NCBI GenBank assembly: GCA_031292275.1
Contig: JARLHL010000041.1
Span: forward strand, 1 to 64,000
DNA length: 64,000 nucleotides
Direction of reading: 5' to 3'
Origin: Desulfocapsaceae bacterium
GTDB taxonomy: Bacteria > Desulfobacterota > Desulfobulbia > Desulfobulbales > Desulfocapsaceae
Positions 35,367 to 45,099 of this stretch are shown piece after piece. Made by a program: the position numbers and the translations under genes. The first letter of the stretch is position 1, and the number at the start of each line of letters is the position of its first letter. The notes beneath the pieces were generated by a model, which worked only from the letters and a program-made list of their open reading frames with translations, ran no database searches and had not been told where the DNA came from.

Positions 35367-37593
35367 GGTTTTCCTTTTGTTGTTTCTTATGAACGGGCAG
35401 ATCCGATTCCAATCCCGGGGCCTGCAGCAGACTAAAGCAGAATGTCGCCCCCTGATCGACCCGTCCTTCTGCCAGAATACGCCCACCATGGCGATGAATG
35501 ATCCGCTGGGCCGTTGCCAGTCCGATCCCGATACCCGGGAACTCTTCCTGACGGTGCAATCGCTGGAAGGGCTGAAAAATTTTGCCGGCATGGGCTGGAT
35601 CAAAGCCAGCACCGTTATCTCCGACACAGAAAAACTGCTCTTTCCCCTCTGTCCGGGAGAAAAAACGGATTACGGCCCGTTCCCGGCGGGCGGTGTACTT
35701 CCAAGCATTGCCCAGGATATTGCCCAGAACGGCCTCCATCATGGTTTCATCCCCCTGGGTCATGAGATCGGGTTCGACCTCCCAATCGACCCGGCGCTCC
35801 CGGTCCTCTGCCGCCATTCCCTGAAGAAGCCTCTCCGCCATCCTCGACAGATCGATCAAAGACCGCTGCAGCCGGCTGCGGGTACTGCGGGACAGGACCA
35901 GCAGGCCCTCAATCAACTCGCCCATGCGGCGGCTGCCGATGATGATCTGATCCAGATAGATGCGGGCCTCACCCTCGATCCTGTCACCGTAATCCTCGAT
36001 CAAAGCCTGTGAAAATCCGCTCATCGCCCGTAGAGGGGCACGGAGATCGTGGGAAACGGCATAGGCAAAGGCATCCAGTTCTTGATTTGCCGCCATAAGC
36101 TCGGCGGTGCGCTGTTCAACCCGCTGCTCCAGCTCCGCATTCAGGGCCAGGACCTCCATCTCGGCCTTCTTCCGCTCGCAGATGTCCTGGAAAATACCTT
36201 CGAGCCGGAGGACCCTGCCGTCCCGCAAAACCGGATAACCGACGGTCCGAATCCATTTTCGGATGCCCTTTGCCGAGACAATCTCCAGTTCCAGATCAAA
36301 GGGCCTGGCCTCTTCGATTGCCTCCCTGAGGGCCCGCTCTATTGTCGGTCGGTGCTCCTGACAGTAGAAGTTTAAACCAATCTCAACGCTGATCTTATCA
36401 GCCGGATCAAGATCATGAATGCGGGCAACCTCATCAGTCCAGCTCCCTTCGCCGGTGACGACGTCAACCCCCCAGCCTCCGACCTTGGCAATCCTGCTGG
36501 TCTTATCCAGCAGCGCCTCGCGCTCTTTTAATGCCCATTCGGCCTGGCGCTGCTCGGTCACATCCGTGTGAGTCCCCACCAGACGGATAACCCGACCGCC
36601 ATCATCGGTCACCGGAAATCCCCGGGACAGGATGTTGAGATATCCCCCGTTCTGGTGACGCATCCGGAATTCGACCCACAGTCGGTCCGATCGTCCATCC
36701 CGCAGGTCCCGGACCTGCGAAAGGGTACGCTGCAGGTCATCGGGATGGACCAGCTGTTTCCAGACATCCAGGTGATCGTCCAGTTCCTCCTCTCCGAAGC
36801 CCAGCATGGCTTTCCAGCGTGGCGAGTAGTAGACATGGTCGGTCATAAGGTTCCAGTCCCACAGCCCGTCGTTGGCACCGCGCATGGCCAGCTGAAACCG
36901 CTCCTCGCTGAGGCGCAGTTCTTCCTGGGCGATCTCCTGCAGCATTCTCCTCCGCTCCGCCTGCCTTCTGGCCCTGATCAGCATCTCGCTCATGCAGCTT
37001 GTCAATACACCGTTGACGATCAGAATATACCACTGAAAGAGGTCTTCGGGCGACTTTACGGAAAAGCTGCGCAGGGGCGGAAGACCATAATAGTCGACAC
37101 CTAAAGAGACAATGGCGGTGGCAAACAGTCCGGGTCCCAACCCTCCCAGGATCGAACTCAGGATGACGGGAAGCGTGAAGAGGATGAGCAAGGGCCTCTC
37201 GCCCATGGAAACAGCCAGACGCATCCGTAAATACAGCATGGCAAAAGACGCCATCGCAGCAAGGACATAGGAGATCCATCGGGGCTGGCGATCCGCTCTG
37301 GTCAGCAGGGAGTCGGATTGACCCGGCTCCGGGTCCCCGTCTGTGTCACTGTCAGGGACACCTGACAAAGCGATGAGAAGAAAAAGGGCGGTAAAGAGGA
37401 CAAACACAACGCCTTTAACCGTTGAAAACCGAACCAGAACGGAGACATCGGTGAAGACAAAGAGCAACCGGTCGGAAAAAAAGATCCAGCCAAGACCAAA
37501 GGCCAGATAACCTACGCTTACAAAGATAATAAACCGCCGTCGAGAGTGAAGCCTTCGGAACCATCCTTCTGGAGGCAGAATCCACATGCGCAT
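35356..37593 (-). CDS. membrane sensor histidine kinase with PAS domains
   Basis: The 745-residue protein has two N-terminal membrane helices (about 20-40 and 48-70). A second cluster of helices resembles the KdpD-type DUF4118 domain (about 102-210; ERPLLILFTLPVILSSILGGLGPGLFAT). Two or three PAS domains follow (about 230-480; RGANDGLWDWNLMTDHVYYSPRWKAMLG), then a coiled coil, HisKA with AVSHDLRAPLRAMSGF and a HATPase domain (NILGNAWKYT, GDNGAGFD, GIGIGLATAQRI). There is no receiver. Two start codons six bases apart (37593, 37587) are possible. It is the first gene of the phosphorelay operon. Confidence 0.85.
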   Translation of the reverse strand: MRMWILPPEGWFRRLHSRRRFIIFVSVGYLAFGLGWIFFSDRLLFVFTDVSVLVRFSTVKGVVFVLFTALFLLIALSGVPDSDTDGDPEPGQSDSLLTRADRQPRWISYVLAAMASFAMLYLRMRLAVSMGERPLLILFTLPVILSSILGGLGPGLFATAIVSLGVDYYGLPPLRSFSVKSPEDLFQWYILIVNGVLTSCMSEMLIRARRQAERRRMLQEIAQEELRLSEERFQLAMRGANDGLWDWNLMTDHVYYSPRWKAMLGFGEEELDDHLDVWKQLVHPDDLQRTLSQVRDLRDGRSDRLWVEFRMRHQNGGYLNILSRGFPVTDDGGRVIRLVGTHTDVTEQRQAEWALKEREALLDKTSRIAKVGGWGVDVVTGEGSWTDEVARIHDLDPADKISVEIGLNFYCQEHRPTIERALREAIEEARPFDLELEIVSAKGIRKWIRTVGYPVLRDGRVLRLEGIFQDICERKKAEMEVLALNAELEQRVEQRTAELMAANQELDAFAYAVSHDLRAPLRAMSGFSQALIEDYGDRIEGEARIYLDQIIIGSRRMGELIEGLLVLSRSTRSRLQRSLIDLSRMAERLLQGMAAEDRERRVDWEVEPDLMTQGDETMMEAVLGNILGNAWKYTARRERAVIRFFSRTEGKEQFFCVGDNGAGFDPAHAGKIFQPFQRLHRQEEFPGIGIGLATAQRIIHRHGGRILAEGRVDQGATFCFSLLQAPGLESDLPVHKKQQKENHEK

Positions 37594-37989
37594 CTCTCGC
37601 TTGCTTTTCGGCTGTTGTTGCCGTAATGCCCATCCACGGAAAGGAAAACAGCATAGACAGGCAACGGTTTTGTCAAAACAGAGATAAAAAGGGACAGAAC
37701 GCTCCTTGCTGGCAATCCCTCTTTCCCTTTTGAGATTAGCAAAAACAATATGAAAAAACAAACGACTTTGACCAGAATTTGAGCGCAGGCCCAAAGAAAA
37801 AAGACCTGACCTGAAAATTTGACCATTTGTACAAAAGGACCGCCAGCACCCTGGATCGAATCCCACCGGATGAAGGCGCAGCAATTATGGATGACGCGGA
37901 GACGCTCAAGGCTCTGCCGACAGCCTGGAACCCGCATCAGATCAGGCCAGAATCACCAAAGGCTTGCGATACGAAGGTGTCAAAATCGA

Positions 37990-38973
37990 TCATTTACGGC
38001 CACCATACTGACGCAGCAGTGCCGCCACATCACCATGACCATTAGCGGAAGCCGCCATTAAAGCGGTGACGCCATAGGTCGTCCTGGCATTGACCTTGGC
38101 TCCTTTGGCAAGCAATATCCCCACCACGTCCCGGTGGCCATTGGCAGAGGCCGCTATCAAGCCGGTCAGACCGGCGGTCATTCGGGCATTGACATTGGCG
38201 CCCCTGGCAAGCAGTAACTCCACAATTTCCTGATAGCCATTGGCGGAGGCGACCATCAAGGCAGTTGCACCATTATTTGCCGTCGCATTGACATCGGCCC
38301 CCTTGGACAGCAAGAACTCGACCACGGCCGGGTAGCCATTCTGCGAGGCAGCGAATAATGCCGTCGAGCCTTCATCTGTCCTGGCGTTGATATCGGCCCC
38401 CCTGGACAACAGCAGTTCCACTACCTCCCGGCGCTGACTGCCCGCGGGAGCAACCATGAGGGGAGTCAGACCGGAAGTCATCCTGGCGTTGACATCGGCA
38501 CCACGGGCAAGCAGCAGTTCCACCACCTCCAGGTGGCCTACCTGAGAGGCGATGAACAGTGGGGTGAATCCATACTCTGTCCGGGCATTTATGTCGGCTC
38601 CTTTGGCGATAAGCTGTTCGGCGACGTCACGATAACCGTTCTGGGCCGCTGCAAAGAGAGGAGTCGCCCCGTTCCTGGCCCTGAAATTGACGTCGGCACC
38701 GGCGTCCAGCAGCAGTTGCACCACATCCGGATAACCGCAGAATGAGGCCCGGTACAGGGCGGTTACATCCTTATCATTTTTTGCATTGACGTCGGCACCG
38801 GCGGCAAGAAGGTCTCTGACCGCATTCAGGTCGCCGCGAGTCGAGGCCTCGATCAAATCCATCTTTATTTCAAAGGGAGGTAATTGCGGACCGGAAGAAG
38901 TAATGGCGCATCCGGACAGAGTGAACAGGACTATAACCAAAATGAACGGTCTTGACAGGTTTTCAATACGCAC
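37990..38973 (-). CDS. ankyrin-repeat lipoprotein
   Basis: The 327-residue product begins with a lipoprotein signal (FILVIVLFTLSGC, cysteine 22). Nine ankyrin repeats of 33 residues follow, with the xGxTPLxxAxxxGxxxVVxLLLxxGADVNAR pattern. It should be anchored in the envelope with the repeats in the periplasm, acting as a protein-binding scaffold. The fifth repeat is irregular (VAPAGSQRREVV). The repeats are similar enough at DNA level for internal recombination. The 396-base gap to the sensor kinase start holds no gene I can support. Confidence 0.88.
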   Translation of the reverse strand: MRIENLSRPFILVIVLFTLSGCAITSSGPQLPPFEIKMDLIEASTRGDLNAVRDLLAAGADVNAKNDKDVTALYRASFCGYPDVVQLLLDAGADVNFRARNGATPLFAAAQNGYRDVAEQLIAKGADINARTEYGFTPLFIASQVGHLEVVELLLARGADVNARMTSGLTPLMVAPAGSQRREVVELLLSRGADINARTDEGSTALFAASQNGYPAVVEFLLSKGADVNATANNGATALMVASANGYQEIVELLLARGANVNARMTAGLTGLIAASANGHRDVVGILLAKGAKVNARTTYGVTALMAASANGHGDVAALLRQYGGRK

Positions 38974-39657
38974 TGGTGCTCCAGTCTCTCAGCAGTTCGG
39001 ATGCATCGGAGGGTGACTTGGCCTGATATCTTCAAATATTGTTTTTATTATACACCCCCATCGGAGTCTGCATGCTATTTTTTCTTCCTGTTCTGGATAT
39101 TTCAGGACAATTCCCCCCCGCAGGTCTGCTTATGTGCTGAAATTCCCGCCCCGGTCCAGACCTGCACAGGTTCCTCCCTTCTCGCATCAGGCAGCATCTT
39201 AGGGCTGAACACATTATTGCAGACAGGCATCACGCGTCCTCTTTCTGCCAGGTTTCGCTCTATTTATTCATATTTTTCCTGTTCCCCGGGCAGAGAAAGC
39301 CCAACGGATGCGCAGTTCACGGGCAAGGGGCCAAGGATTCAGGACCGGGAATTCAAGTCCGCCCGATCCGAAACGGCCGCCATTTTTCCACGGGATTCCA
39401 GGACCGCAGCCGCCCCTGGCATTAAAAAAATAATTCTAATGAACGTTGATATCCTCAGGGAATACAGGTTAATATGAAAACATTCAATTACCGGCAGAAA
39501 AGAATAACGTATCGCCGTTTTTCGTTTTATCTGGTAGGTTTCTTCGGTAATTTTTGAAAATGCAATCCCTTCCTGTTGTCCGGCCCAGACAGGCTTTTCG
39601 CATTATCACAAATAACATTTTGTATTATCGATAACTTAGTCGCAAAAACAGTCTACC
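38974..39657. other. intergenic region between ankyrin lipoprotein and PilZ gene
   Basis: About 680 bases. An open frame at 39001-39477 has no domain or coding character and I do not accept it. A 27-codon frame at 39474-39557, starting MKTFNYRQKR and very basic, lies behind a weak AGG; it may be chance. The AT-rich last 60 bases probably contain the PilZ gene promoter. Confidence 0.35.
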
Positions 39658-40335
39658 ATGTCTATTTCATCTCTCACCAAACTCATCAGTTCGATCCCCG
39701 ACAGCCAATCGGCTCGAATAAGCATCACGAACACTACCGGTGAACTCCTGCATCTTGACTGCACCTACAGGGAGGGGACAGCGCCGGGCCTGATCCTTGT
39801 GTTCCCGCCAATGGGCCTGCCCAGAAACATCGAGATGTCCTCATCCTGCCTCATTTCCATAAAAGCGAGAAATGAGGACACAAGTCCGTTAGTCTTCAAC
39901 GCCCGGATCGAAAAAATCATTGGAGACAGCACGCTGGAACTGACGGCGATGAGCCTCATGGACCCGACGAAACTCCGTCAGTATTTCCGGGTCGCCATCT
40001 CCGCACCGGTCACCATCAGTTTTGAAAAAGAAAACGGAGAAGCCGCTGCCGGTCAATACTCTCTGGCCGGGGAAACCCTGGACCTTTCAGGCTCGGGAGT
40101 TCTTGCGCTCTTCGGTGAGGAATGCCAGGAAAAACAACGGATAAAGATCGACCTTAATCTCCCTTCCCCCCAGGCGGTGATTTCGTGCATGGGACATGTC
40201 GTCCATGCCCGGCGGGTCCGGAGAGGGCGCTACCATATCGCCCTGCACTTTGACGATATCAACAACAAACAGAGGGATATCATCCTTTCCAACTGCCTCC
40301 AGGAACAGAGAAAACAGTTGAACAAGGGCCTGTAA
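39658..40335 (+). CDS. PilZ-domain (YcgR-like) c-di-GMP effector
   Basis: The 225-residue product has an N-terminal beta-rich domain (about 1-105) like the YcgR brake domain. A C-terminal PilZ domain carries RQYFRV (RxxxR, about 107-111), ETLDLSGSGVLAL ([D/N]xSxxG), and GHVVHARRVRRGRYHIALHFDDI. Both c-di-GMP-binding motifs are intact. It may modulate motility or envelope processes. The ATG has no strong ribosome binding site. Confidence 0.78.
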   Translation: MSISSLTKLISSIPDSQSARISITNTTGELLHLDCTYREGTAPGLILVFPPMGLPRNIEMSSSCLISIKARNEDTSPLVFNARIEKIIGDSTLELTAMSLMDPTKLRQYFRVAISAPVTISFEKENGEAAAGQYSLAGETLDLSGSGVLALFGEECQEKQRIKIDLNLPSPQAVISCMGHVVHARRVRRGRYHIALHFDDINNKQRDIILSNCLQEQRKQLNKGL

Positions 40336-40439
40336 TCAAGCTGCCGACAGCCCGGCCTCTTTCCTCCCGGATGAAGGATCATTTTTCACGGGTCCCGGTA
40401 CCTTCCGGTCCCGCCCCCAATGCATATTGAACGCCCTTC

Positions 40440-41765
40440 CTAGAATCGCTGTATTCTACTGCTCAGCAATCTGACCTGTTCTTGAGCGGATGTGTCCCGG
40501 TTTGTGAGGGCGGTAACCACTTTGATGGAGTGCAGAACGGTGGAATGATCCCGATTGAAGGCCTTTCCTATATCGGCGAGAGTCTCATCGGTGTGCTTCC
40601 GGCAGAGATACATGGCCACCTGCCGCGGCAGGGTCAGGGATTTCTTCCGCGAGCGGGATTGCATATCCTCCACGCTTACCCGGAACTGGCTGCTGACAAA
40701 TTCGCCGATCATCTTGGCCGATACGGTCTTCGGTTGTCCGACCACAGACATGACGACCTCCTCAAGCAGATCCATATCCACCGACCGGGCCATCAGCTGC
40801 GCCTTGGCCCGCAAGGCAATAATTGCCGATTCTATCTGCCGCACATCCCCTTTGATATGCTGGGCGAGATAGGCGATATGCTCTTCCGACAGGTGCAGCT
40901 GATGGTAACGGACCTTGTTGCCGAAAATCATCTGACGGGTCGTCAGATCGGGGGCTTGGATAGTGGTTACCAGGCCGGAGGCCATTCTGGACCGAAATTC
41001 TCCATCGATGCCCACAAGATCACGGGGACTGCTGTTGGCCGTCAGAACGACCCTTTTGCCGGTCTTTATCAGATAATCCAGGATCTCATTGAGTTCTTCC
41101 TGGGTCTTCTTCTTGCCCGTCAGCGCATGGACATCCTCAAGCAGTAGGATATCGCACTGATCATGATATTTTCTCTTGAATCGATCCATGGTGTTTGCCT
41201 TGATATCACGGACCATCTCCAGGGAAAACTGCTGGGCAGTGACATAATGCAGGCGGGTCATAGGCGAGGTGGAGAGGATCTGATGGGCCACCGCCTGGGT
41301 GAGATGGCTTTTACCCAATCCTGTGCCGCTGTTGATGTAAAGACAGGGACCGATGCAATCGTCATTGGCGGATATTGATCTGCAGGCAGACTGGGCCAGA
41401 AGATTGCTCTCGCCGACCATGAACTCATCGAAGGTATAGCGTGGATGCAGTGAGCGAACACAGGACCCTCCCGTCGGGATATGGGGGAGTCGCAGAGGTT
41501 CTCCCTTGATGACGGGCAGGGCTATGGGCTTCAGCGGAGTCTCGCAGAGGACAACCTTTCTTTTTAACGGGTCTGTTTCATTCACCTTTTCCTGAATCAA
41601 TTCCAAATAATTCCGGGCGATATAGGCGCTGAAAAAACGATCGGGGCATGCCAATCGAATCGTGTCGCCCTCCGCCTGGACACAAGAAAGCGGTTCAATC
41701 CACAGACTGAAGACGTTGTCACTGAGCTCTTCGTGTAAAACCTGCCTTGCCTTATCCCAAACCAT
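40440..41765 (-). CDS. dnaA: chromosomal replication initiator DnaA, divergent
   Basis: The 441-residue protein has all four DnaA regions: domain I (1-75), short linker, AAA+ domain (about 107-330) and DNA-binding domain IV (about 345-440) with the signature TLADIGKAFNRDHSTVLHSI. Several normally rigid positions differ: Walker A reads SGTGLGKSH (serine instead of the usual threonine), Walker B LLLLEDVHAL (glutamate for the first aspartate), and sensor 1 VLTANSSPRDL. GGAG precedes the ATG. No dnaN, recF or gyrB is adjacent. It could be the main DnaA of this lineage or a second, diverged copy. Confidence 0.9.
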   Translation of the reverse strand: MVWDKARQVLHEELSDNVFSLWIEPLSCVQAEGDTIRLACPDRFFSAYIARNYLELIQEKVNETDPLKRKVVLCETPLKPIALPVIKGEPLRLPHIPTGGSCVRSLHPRYTFDEFMVGESNLLAQSACRSISANDDCIGPCLYINSGTGLGKSHLTQAVAHQILSTSPMTRLHYVTAQQFSLEMVRDIKANTMDRFKRKYHDQCDILLLEDVHALTGKKKTQEELNEILDYLIKTGKRVVLTANSSPRDLVGIDGEFRSRMASGLVTTIQAPDLTTRQMIFGNKVRYHQLHLSEEHIAYLAQHIKGDVRQIESAIIALRAKAQLMARSVDMDLLEEVVMSVVGQPKTVSAKMIGEFVSSQFRVSVEDMQSRSRKKSLTLPRQVAMYLCRKHTDETLADIGKAFNRDHSTVLHSIKVVTALTNRDTSAQEQVRLLSSRIQRF

Positions 41766-42000
41766 TGATTCTCTCCAGAGAAAAAAATCCGCTGCCGGTC
41801 AAAAACACATAACCAGCTGATCCTTCAATATTGTACAAACAGTGAGAATTCTGCATGCCCGACTCCAGATGGCTGCAGCACATCATCCCCCTTTGAACAG
41901 GCGGGGTATGATTGTCTGATGCATGCCCGATGATAAACTCAATTTTTGATTTTTCGTCAAAGACGGTATGCAGATATTTTCCCCGAATCGGCCTCAATTT

Positions 42001-42225
42001 TTATCAACAACCCTTGATACAGGGCCAGTCTGCCTTTCCACAGCCTGCCCATCCCAAAGCCCTGATTCTAGGGCAATCATAGGACTCCATTGTTTTATCT
42101 AAATAAAATCATGGCGTTAACTACATTATCAAATAACTTATCAACAATTTAACATTAATATTACACTCAACATTGTTCAATTTTTCGACGATTAGCTAAA
42201 AATTACTCCATTTGTTGATCTTACA
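42001..42225. other. candidate replication origin or DnaA-box region
   Basis: The region upstream of dnaA contains two exact TTATCAACA sites (42001-42009 and 42138-42146), one base from the consensus DnaA box TTATCCACA. Near matches are TTATCAAAT (42126-42134) and, on the other strand, AGATCAACA (about 42211-42219). About 42090-42235 is markedly AT-rich and could be the unwinding element. It could equally be the dnaA autoregulatory region. The remaining dnaA leader (41766-42000) shows no gene. Confidence 0.45.
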
Positions 42226-42873
42226 TATCCTGGGCTGATGAACAGGCAATGGGCCTGGAAATTTCATTTTTTTCTGTGCGGAAAAACGGGAAGATCGGCT
42301 GTGACGGCTTCACGGAAACCAGCAGGCTGGACCAGCACCGACTGCAACAAAACATGAAAACGCATGGCTCCGGCATAACGAGGCCGCTGTCCTTGAAAGT
42401 TTTCCATAAACGCCCTATACCGATCCTGCCACTTCAGGCACAGCAGAAAAAAGACGCAGGAGTATCGGGCAATTTCTCCTCTTCTTTTCAGGCATATCCA
42501 TTTTTGAACTGCGGAGGAAGGCGGGCCGATGACCAGGCGCATTGAAGTTTTGGACAGTACGAACAAACAATATCACAGAGAAAATGTTTTTTACAGAACG
42601 GACTGTCTGCCAGGAAAAAAATTTTTCCTAGGGAAATGTGTCAGCAGGAAAGGACCTCAACAGGAACGCTGCAGATAAGGGACATCCGGTTTAAAAAGAG
42701 CCCGGAGGGTGCATGATTCAAGGCGCATCACGCCCTGATCCTAGAGTCAAGGAGCCGAAAGACGGCTGGTGCCTGAACGTGCCAAGAGGGCAGAGACCCC
42801 CTGCCGCCTTCCGGCTGGCGATCAAGCCGTACGTTTTCTTCAGCACCTGCCCCCAACACAAATTAAGTCTTTT
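42226..42873. other. intergenic region
   Basis: About 650 bases. Overlapping open frames on both strands at about 42250-42565 lack any recognisable domain and are probably chance. An A/T palindrome AGGAAAAAAATTTTTCCTA lies near 42615. No RNA gene recognised. Confidence 0.35.
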
Positions 42874-44343
42874 TCACCGCAGGGTCGCGCATCCTATTCC
42901 AGACCCCTCGTGAATACCAGCCAGGCTTTTGGCTCTGGCTTTTAGATAGTCCAGATCCATGGCCTTGCGGATCATGAGCCTCTGAGTTGCCGAAGGCCCG
43001 GCACCATGAACGGTCTCGGTAGGGATAACAGAGGACTGGCCGACCAGATATTCGACCAGCCGTATGATCCTGATCCTGTCTTCAGTCGGGACATCGGCAC
43101 GGCCCCGGAAATATTTTTTGATCATTCCTGCGATCTTCGGATTATCCAAATCCCGGCCTGAAGGGACAGTGCAGATGGCCCCGCCGGCGATATCGCAGGC
43201 CAGCTGCGATGCCTGCCAGACGGCACCCACTGCCTGCAGCTTTGCCGCATTGACCATGATCGTATCCGGAAGCCACACCCCCGACGGGGTTGAGGAGGCC
43301 ATTGTTCCCGATCCTATGGCCGATCCGTAGGCAAGGGTCGCCTGGAAGGCGATCTCGGTAAGTTTTTCCCGGATGTGGCCGACGGCTCCGCAACCGTTGT
43401 AGTCGGCGGCAACTGCAGCGGCCCCGCAGACCAGATTGCAATGGCCGGCCTTGCAGGAGGCAGAACACAACCTCTGAAAGGAGGCGAACCGCTGTACCAT
43501 CAAGCCTGTAAATTCATACTCCTGGCACATAAAGACCCGCTCACGCGGGATGAAGACATCGTCGAAGACCACCAGCGTGGAACCGTGCACTCCGTACCGG
43601 TAATTGCCGAAATCCCTTTCATCATCGTAAAATCTCCTAGCATTGGAGGCCGGGGCCTCGGCAATGTGAACAATCCCCGTGGTGTCGGCCTCAACGGCAA
43701 AGGCCACGGCAAATTGCTTCTCCTCAGGACCCATCGCGACGGTGGGGACAACGATATTCTCATGGGAAATGGCTGCACCCGACTGATGGGCCTTGGCACC
43801 CCTGACAATGATCCCGTCATCACGAATCTGGCTTATGTGCAGATAGACATCGGGATCCTGCTGTCTTCCCGGCGGCAGCGATCTGTCGCCTTTGGCATCG
43901 GTGACCATAGCGCTGCAGGTCAGGTCGTTTTCCTGGACGTACCGCAGAAATGCCAGAAACCGCTGGTGATAGTCGGTTCCCAACTTTTTGTCCATATCGA
44001 AGGTGGTGGCAAAGAGCGTATTCAACGCCCCTGTACCCACGCATCGGGCCCCGACGCAGGCCCCGTGATAGGGAGTAAGAAAATTACTGAGTTGAGCCCT
44101 CTTGACCAGATCCTCCGGCGACATGCAGATATGGAGAAAACGGTTGACGGGACCATTGGTTATCGGGGAATGGGCCGTCATCAGAGGGCCGTGATCACGG
44201 GGCATATCGTAGGTAAGCCCCATGGCATTGATGGTCGGGCGGAAACAGGGATGCTCGGTGATATCCGCCACCATTTCCCCAAAGGCATAGGCAACGGTCT
44301 TCATGGTCTTGAGGCTTTCGATATACGCAGATGCTGTCTTCAT
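42874..44343 (-). CDS. 4-hydroxybutyryl-CoA dehydratase / HpaB family protein with altered cluster ligands
   Basis: The 489-residue protein opens MKTASAYIESL, the hallmark of the 4-hydroxybutyryl-CoA dehydratase/vinylacetyl-CoA isomerase (AbfD) family, with GTDYHQRF, VTDAKGDRS, VRGAKAHQSGA, VVFDDVFIPRERVF and MHGAG-like TVHGAGPSATQR. In the clostridial enzyme, as I recall it, C99, C103, H292 and C299 hold a [4Fe-4S] cluster beside FAD. Here the equivalents read C96 (shifted by one), C101, Q290 and C297, so one ligand is displaced and the histidine is lost. It may be an FAD-only acyl-CoA enzyme with another substrate. The ATG at 44343 has GGAG at good spacing. Confidence 0.72.
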   Translation of the reverse strand: MKTASAYIESLKTMKTVAYAFGEMVADITEHPCFRPTINAMGLTYDMPRDHGPLMTAHSPITNGPVNRFLHICMSPEDLVKRAQLSNFLTPYHGACVGARCVGTGALNTLFATTFDMDKKLGTDYHQRFLAFLRYVQENDLTCSAMVTDAKGDRSLPPGRQQDPDVYLHISQIRDDGIIVRGAKAHQSGAAISHENIVVPTVAMGPEEKQFAVAFAVEADTTGIVHIAEAPASNARRFYDDERDFGNYRYGVHGSTLVVFDDVFIPRERVFMCQEYEFTGLMVQRFASFQRLCSASCKAGHCNLVCGAAAVAADYNGCGAVGHIREKLTEIAFQATLAYGSAIGSGTMASSTPSGVWLPDTIMVNAAKLQAVGAVWQASQLACDIAGGAICTVPSGRDLDNPKIAGMIKKYFRGRADVPTEDRIRIIRLVEYLVGQSSVIPTETVHGAGPSATQRLMIRKAMDLDYLKARAKSLAGIHEGSGIGCATLR

Positions 44344-45099
44344 GTCGGGCTCCGTCTTTGTAAGGGTAAGCGACAACGCATCATCCCAGCGGCAAGGCGG
44401 ACCGGGGGGCCGGAGGACGAATTCGCGGTCGCATGAAGTAACGATTTCAATTTATCCTGCACTGAAAAACTTTTCTCTTACTGTCCGCTTGCCGAAAATC
44501 GGCGGGGGCCTTGATGCCGTGGCGGAAGACCGGTTTATCACATCTCCGCAGCCCTTCGCCGGCAGCCCCACGCTGACTGCACAATACAGGACTACGAGGC
44601 TGCATTTCCTGCTATTATAATGATATCGACTGATATCCTTAGCATTGCCGAAAAGAAAGTTAAAGATATTTTTTGTTAGAAGGCTGCAAGCTCCTCTCCC
44701 GGCAAAAAAACCTTCGGCCGAAAGCAGCCTCCTCCCGAATACATTGTGCGCGGATGCCCGCCAGGGCAAGATCGACTGGGCTTTCCTGTCTGATTATTGC
44801 CATTACCATCCATTATCATACAATTTACCGATGAATAAAAACTATGCACAGCCACTCAATATGGATATTTTTTATGCACTTCGGGGGGGCCCTCTTCTTT
44901 TCATCAATTTTTTTAATGGGTATAATTACTGAACATTATTATTTTAATTACCCTTCATTCGAATGGCATGTTGTTTGCTTTCCCAATAGTGGAGCGTGGG
45001 GCCGGTATGGATTCTTCCTCTCTTCATGATGCATGTCGCATTGAGAGCAGGCTCCTTAAGGGATGAAAAGTTTTTCAATAATATTTCTGGAGGTATTGT
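44344..45099. other. intergenic region
   Basis: About 755 bases. Only short frames are present (for example 44844-45029, hydrophobic but without a ribosome binding site). GGCTGC and GCAGCC around 44680-44725 could form a stem. The last 60 bases must carry the promoter and the GGAGG of the next gene. Confidence 0.35.

Noticed and set aside
39001-39477. 158-codon open frame between the ankyrin lipoprotein and PilZ genes
   Set aside because: No ribosome binding site, no domain and a composition unlike neighbouring genes.
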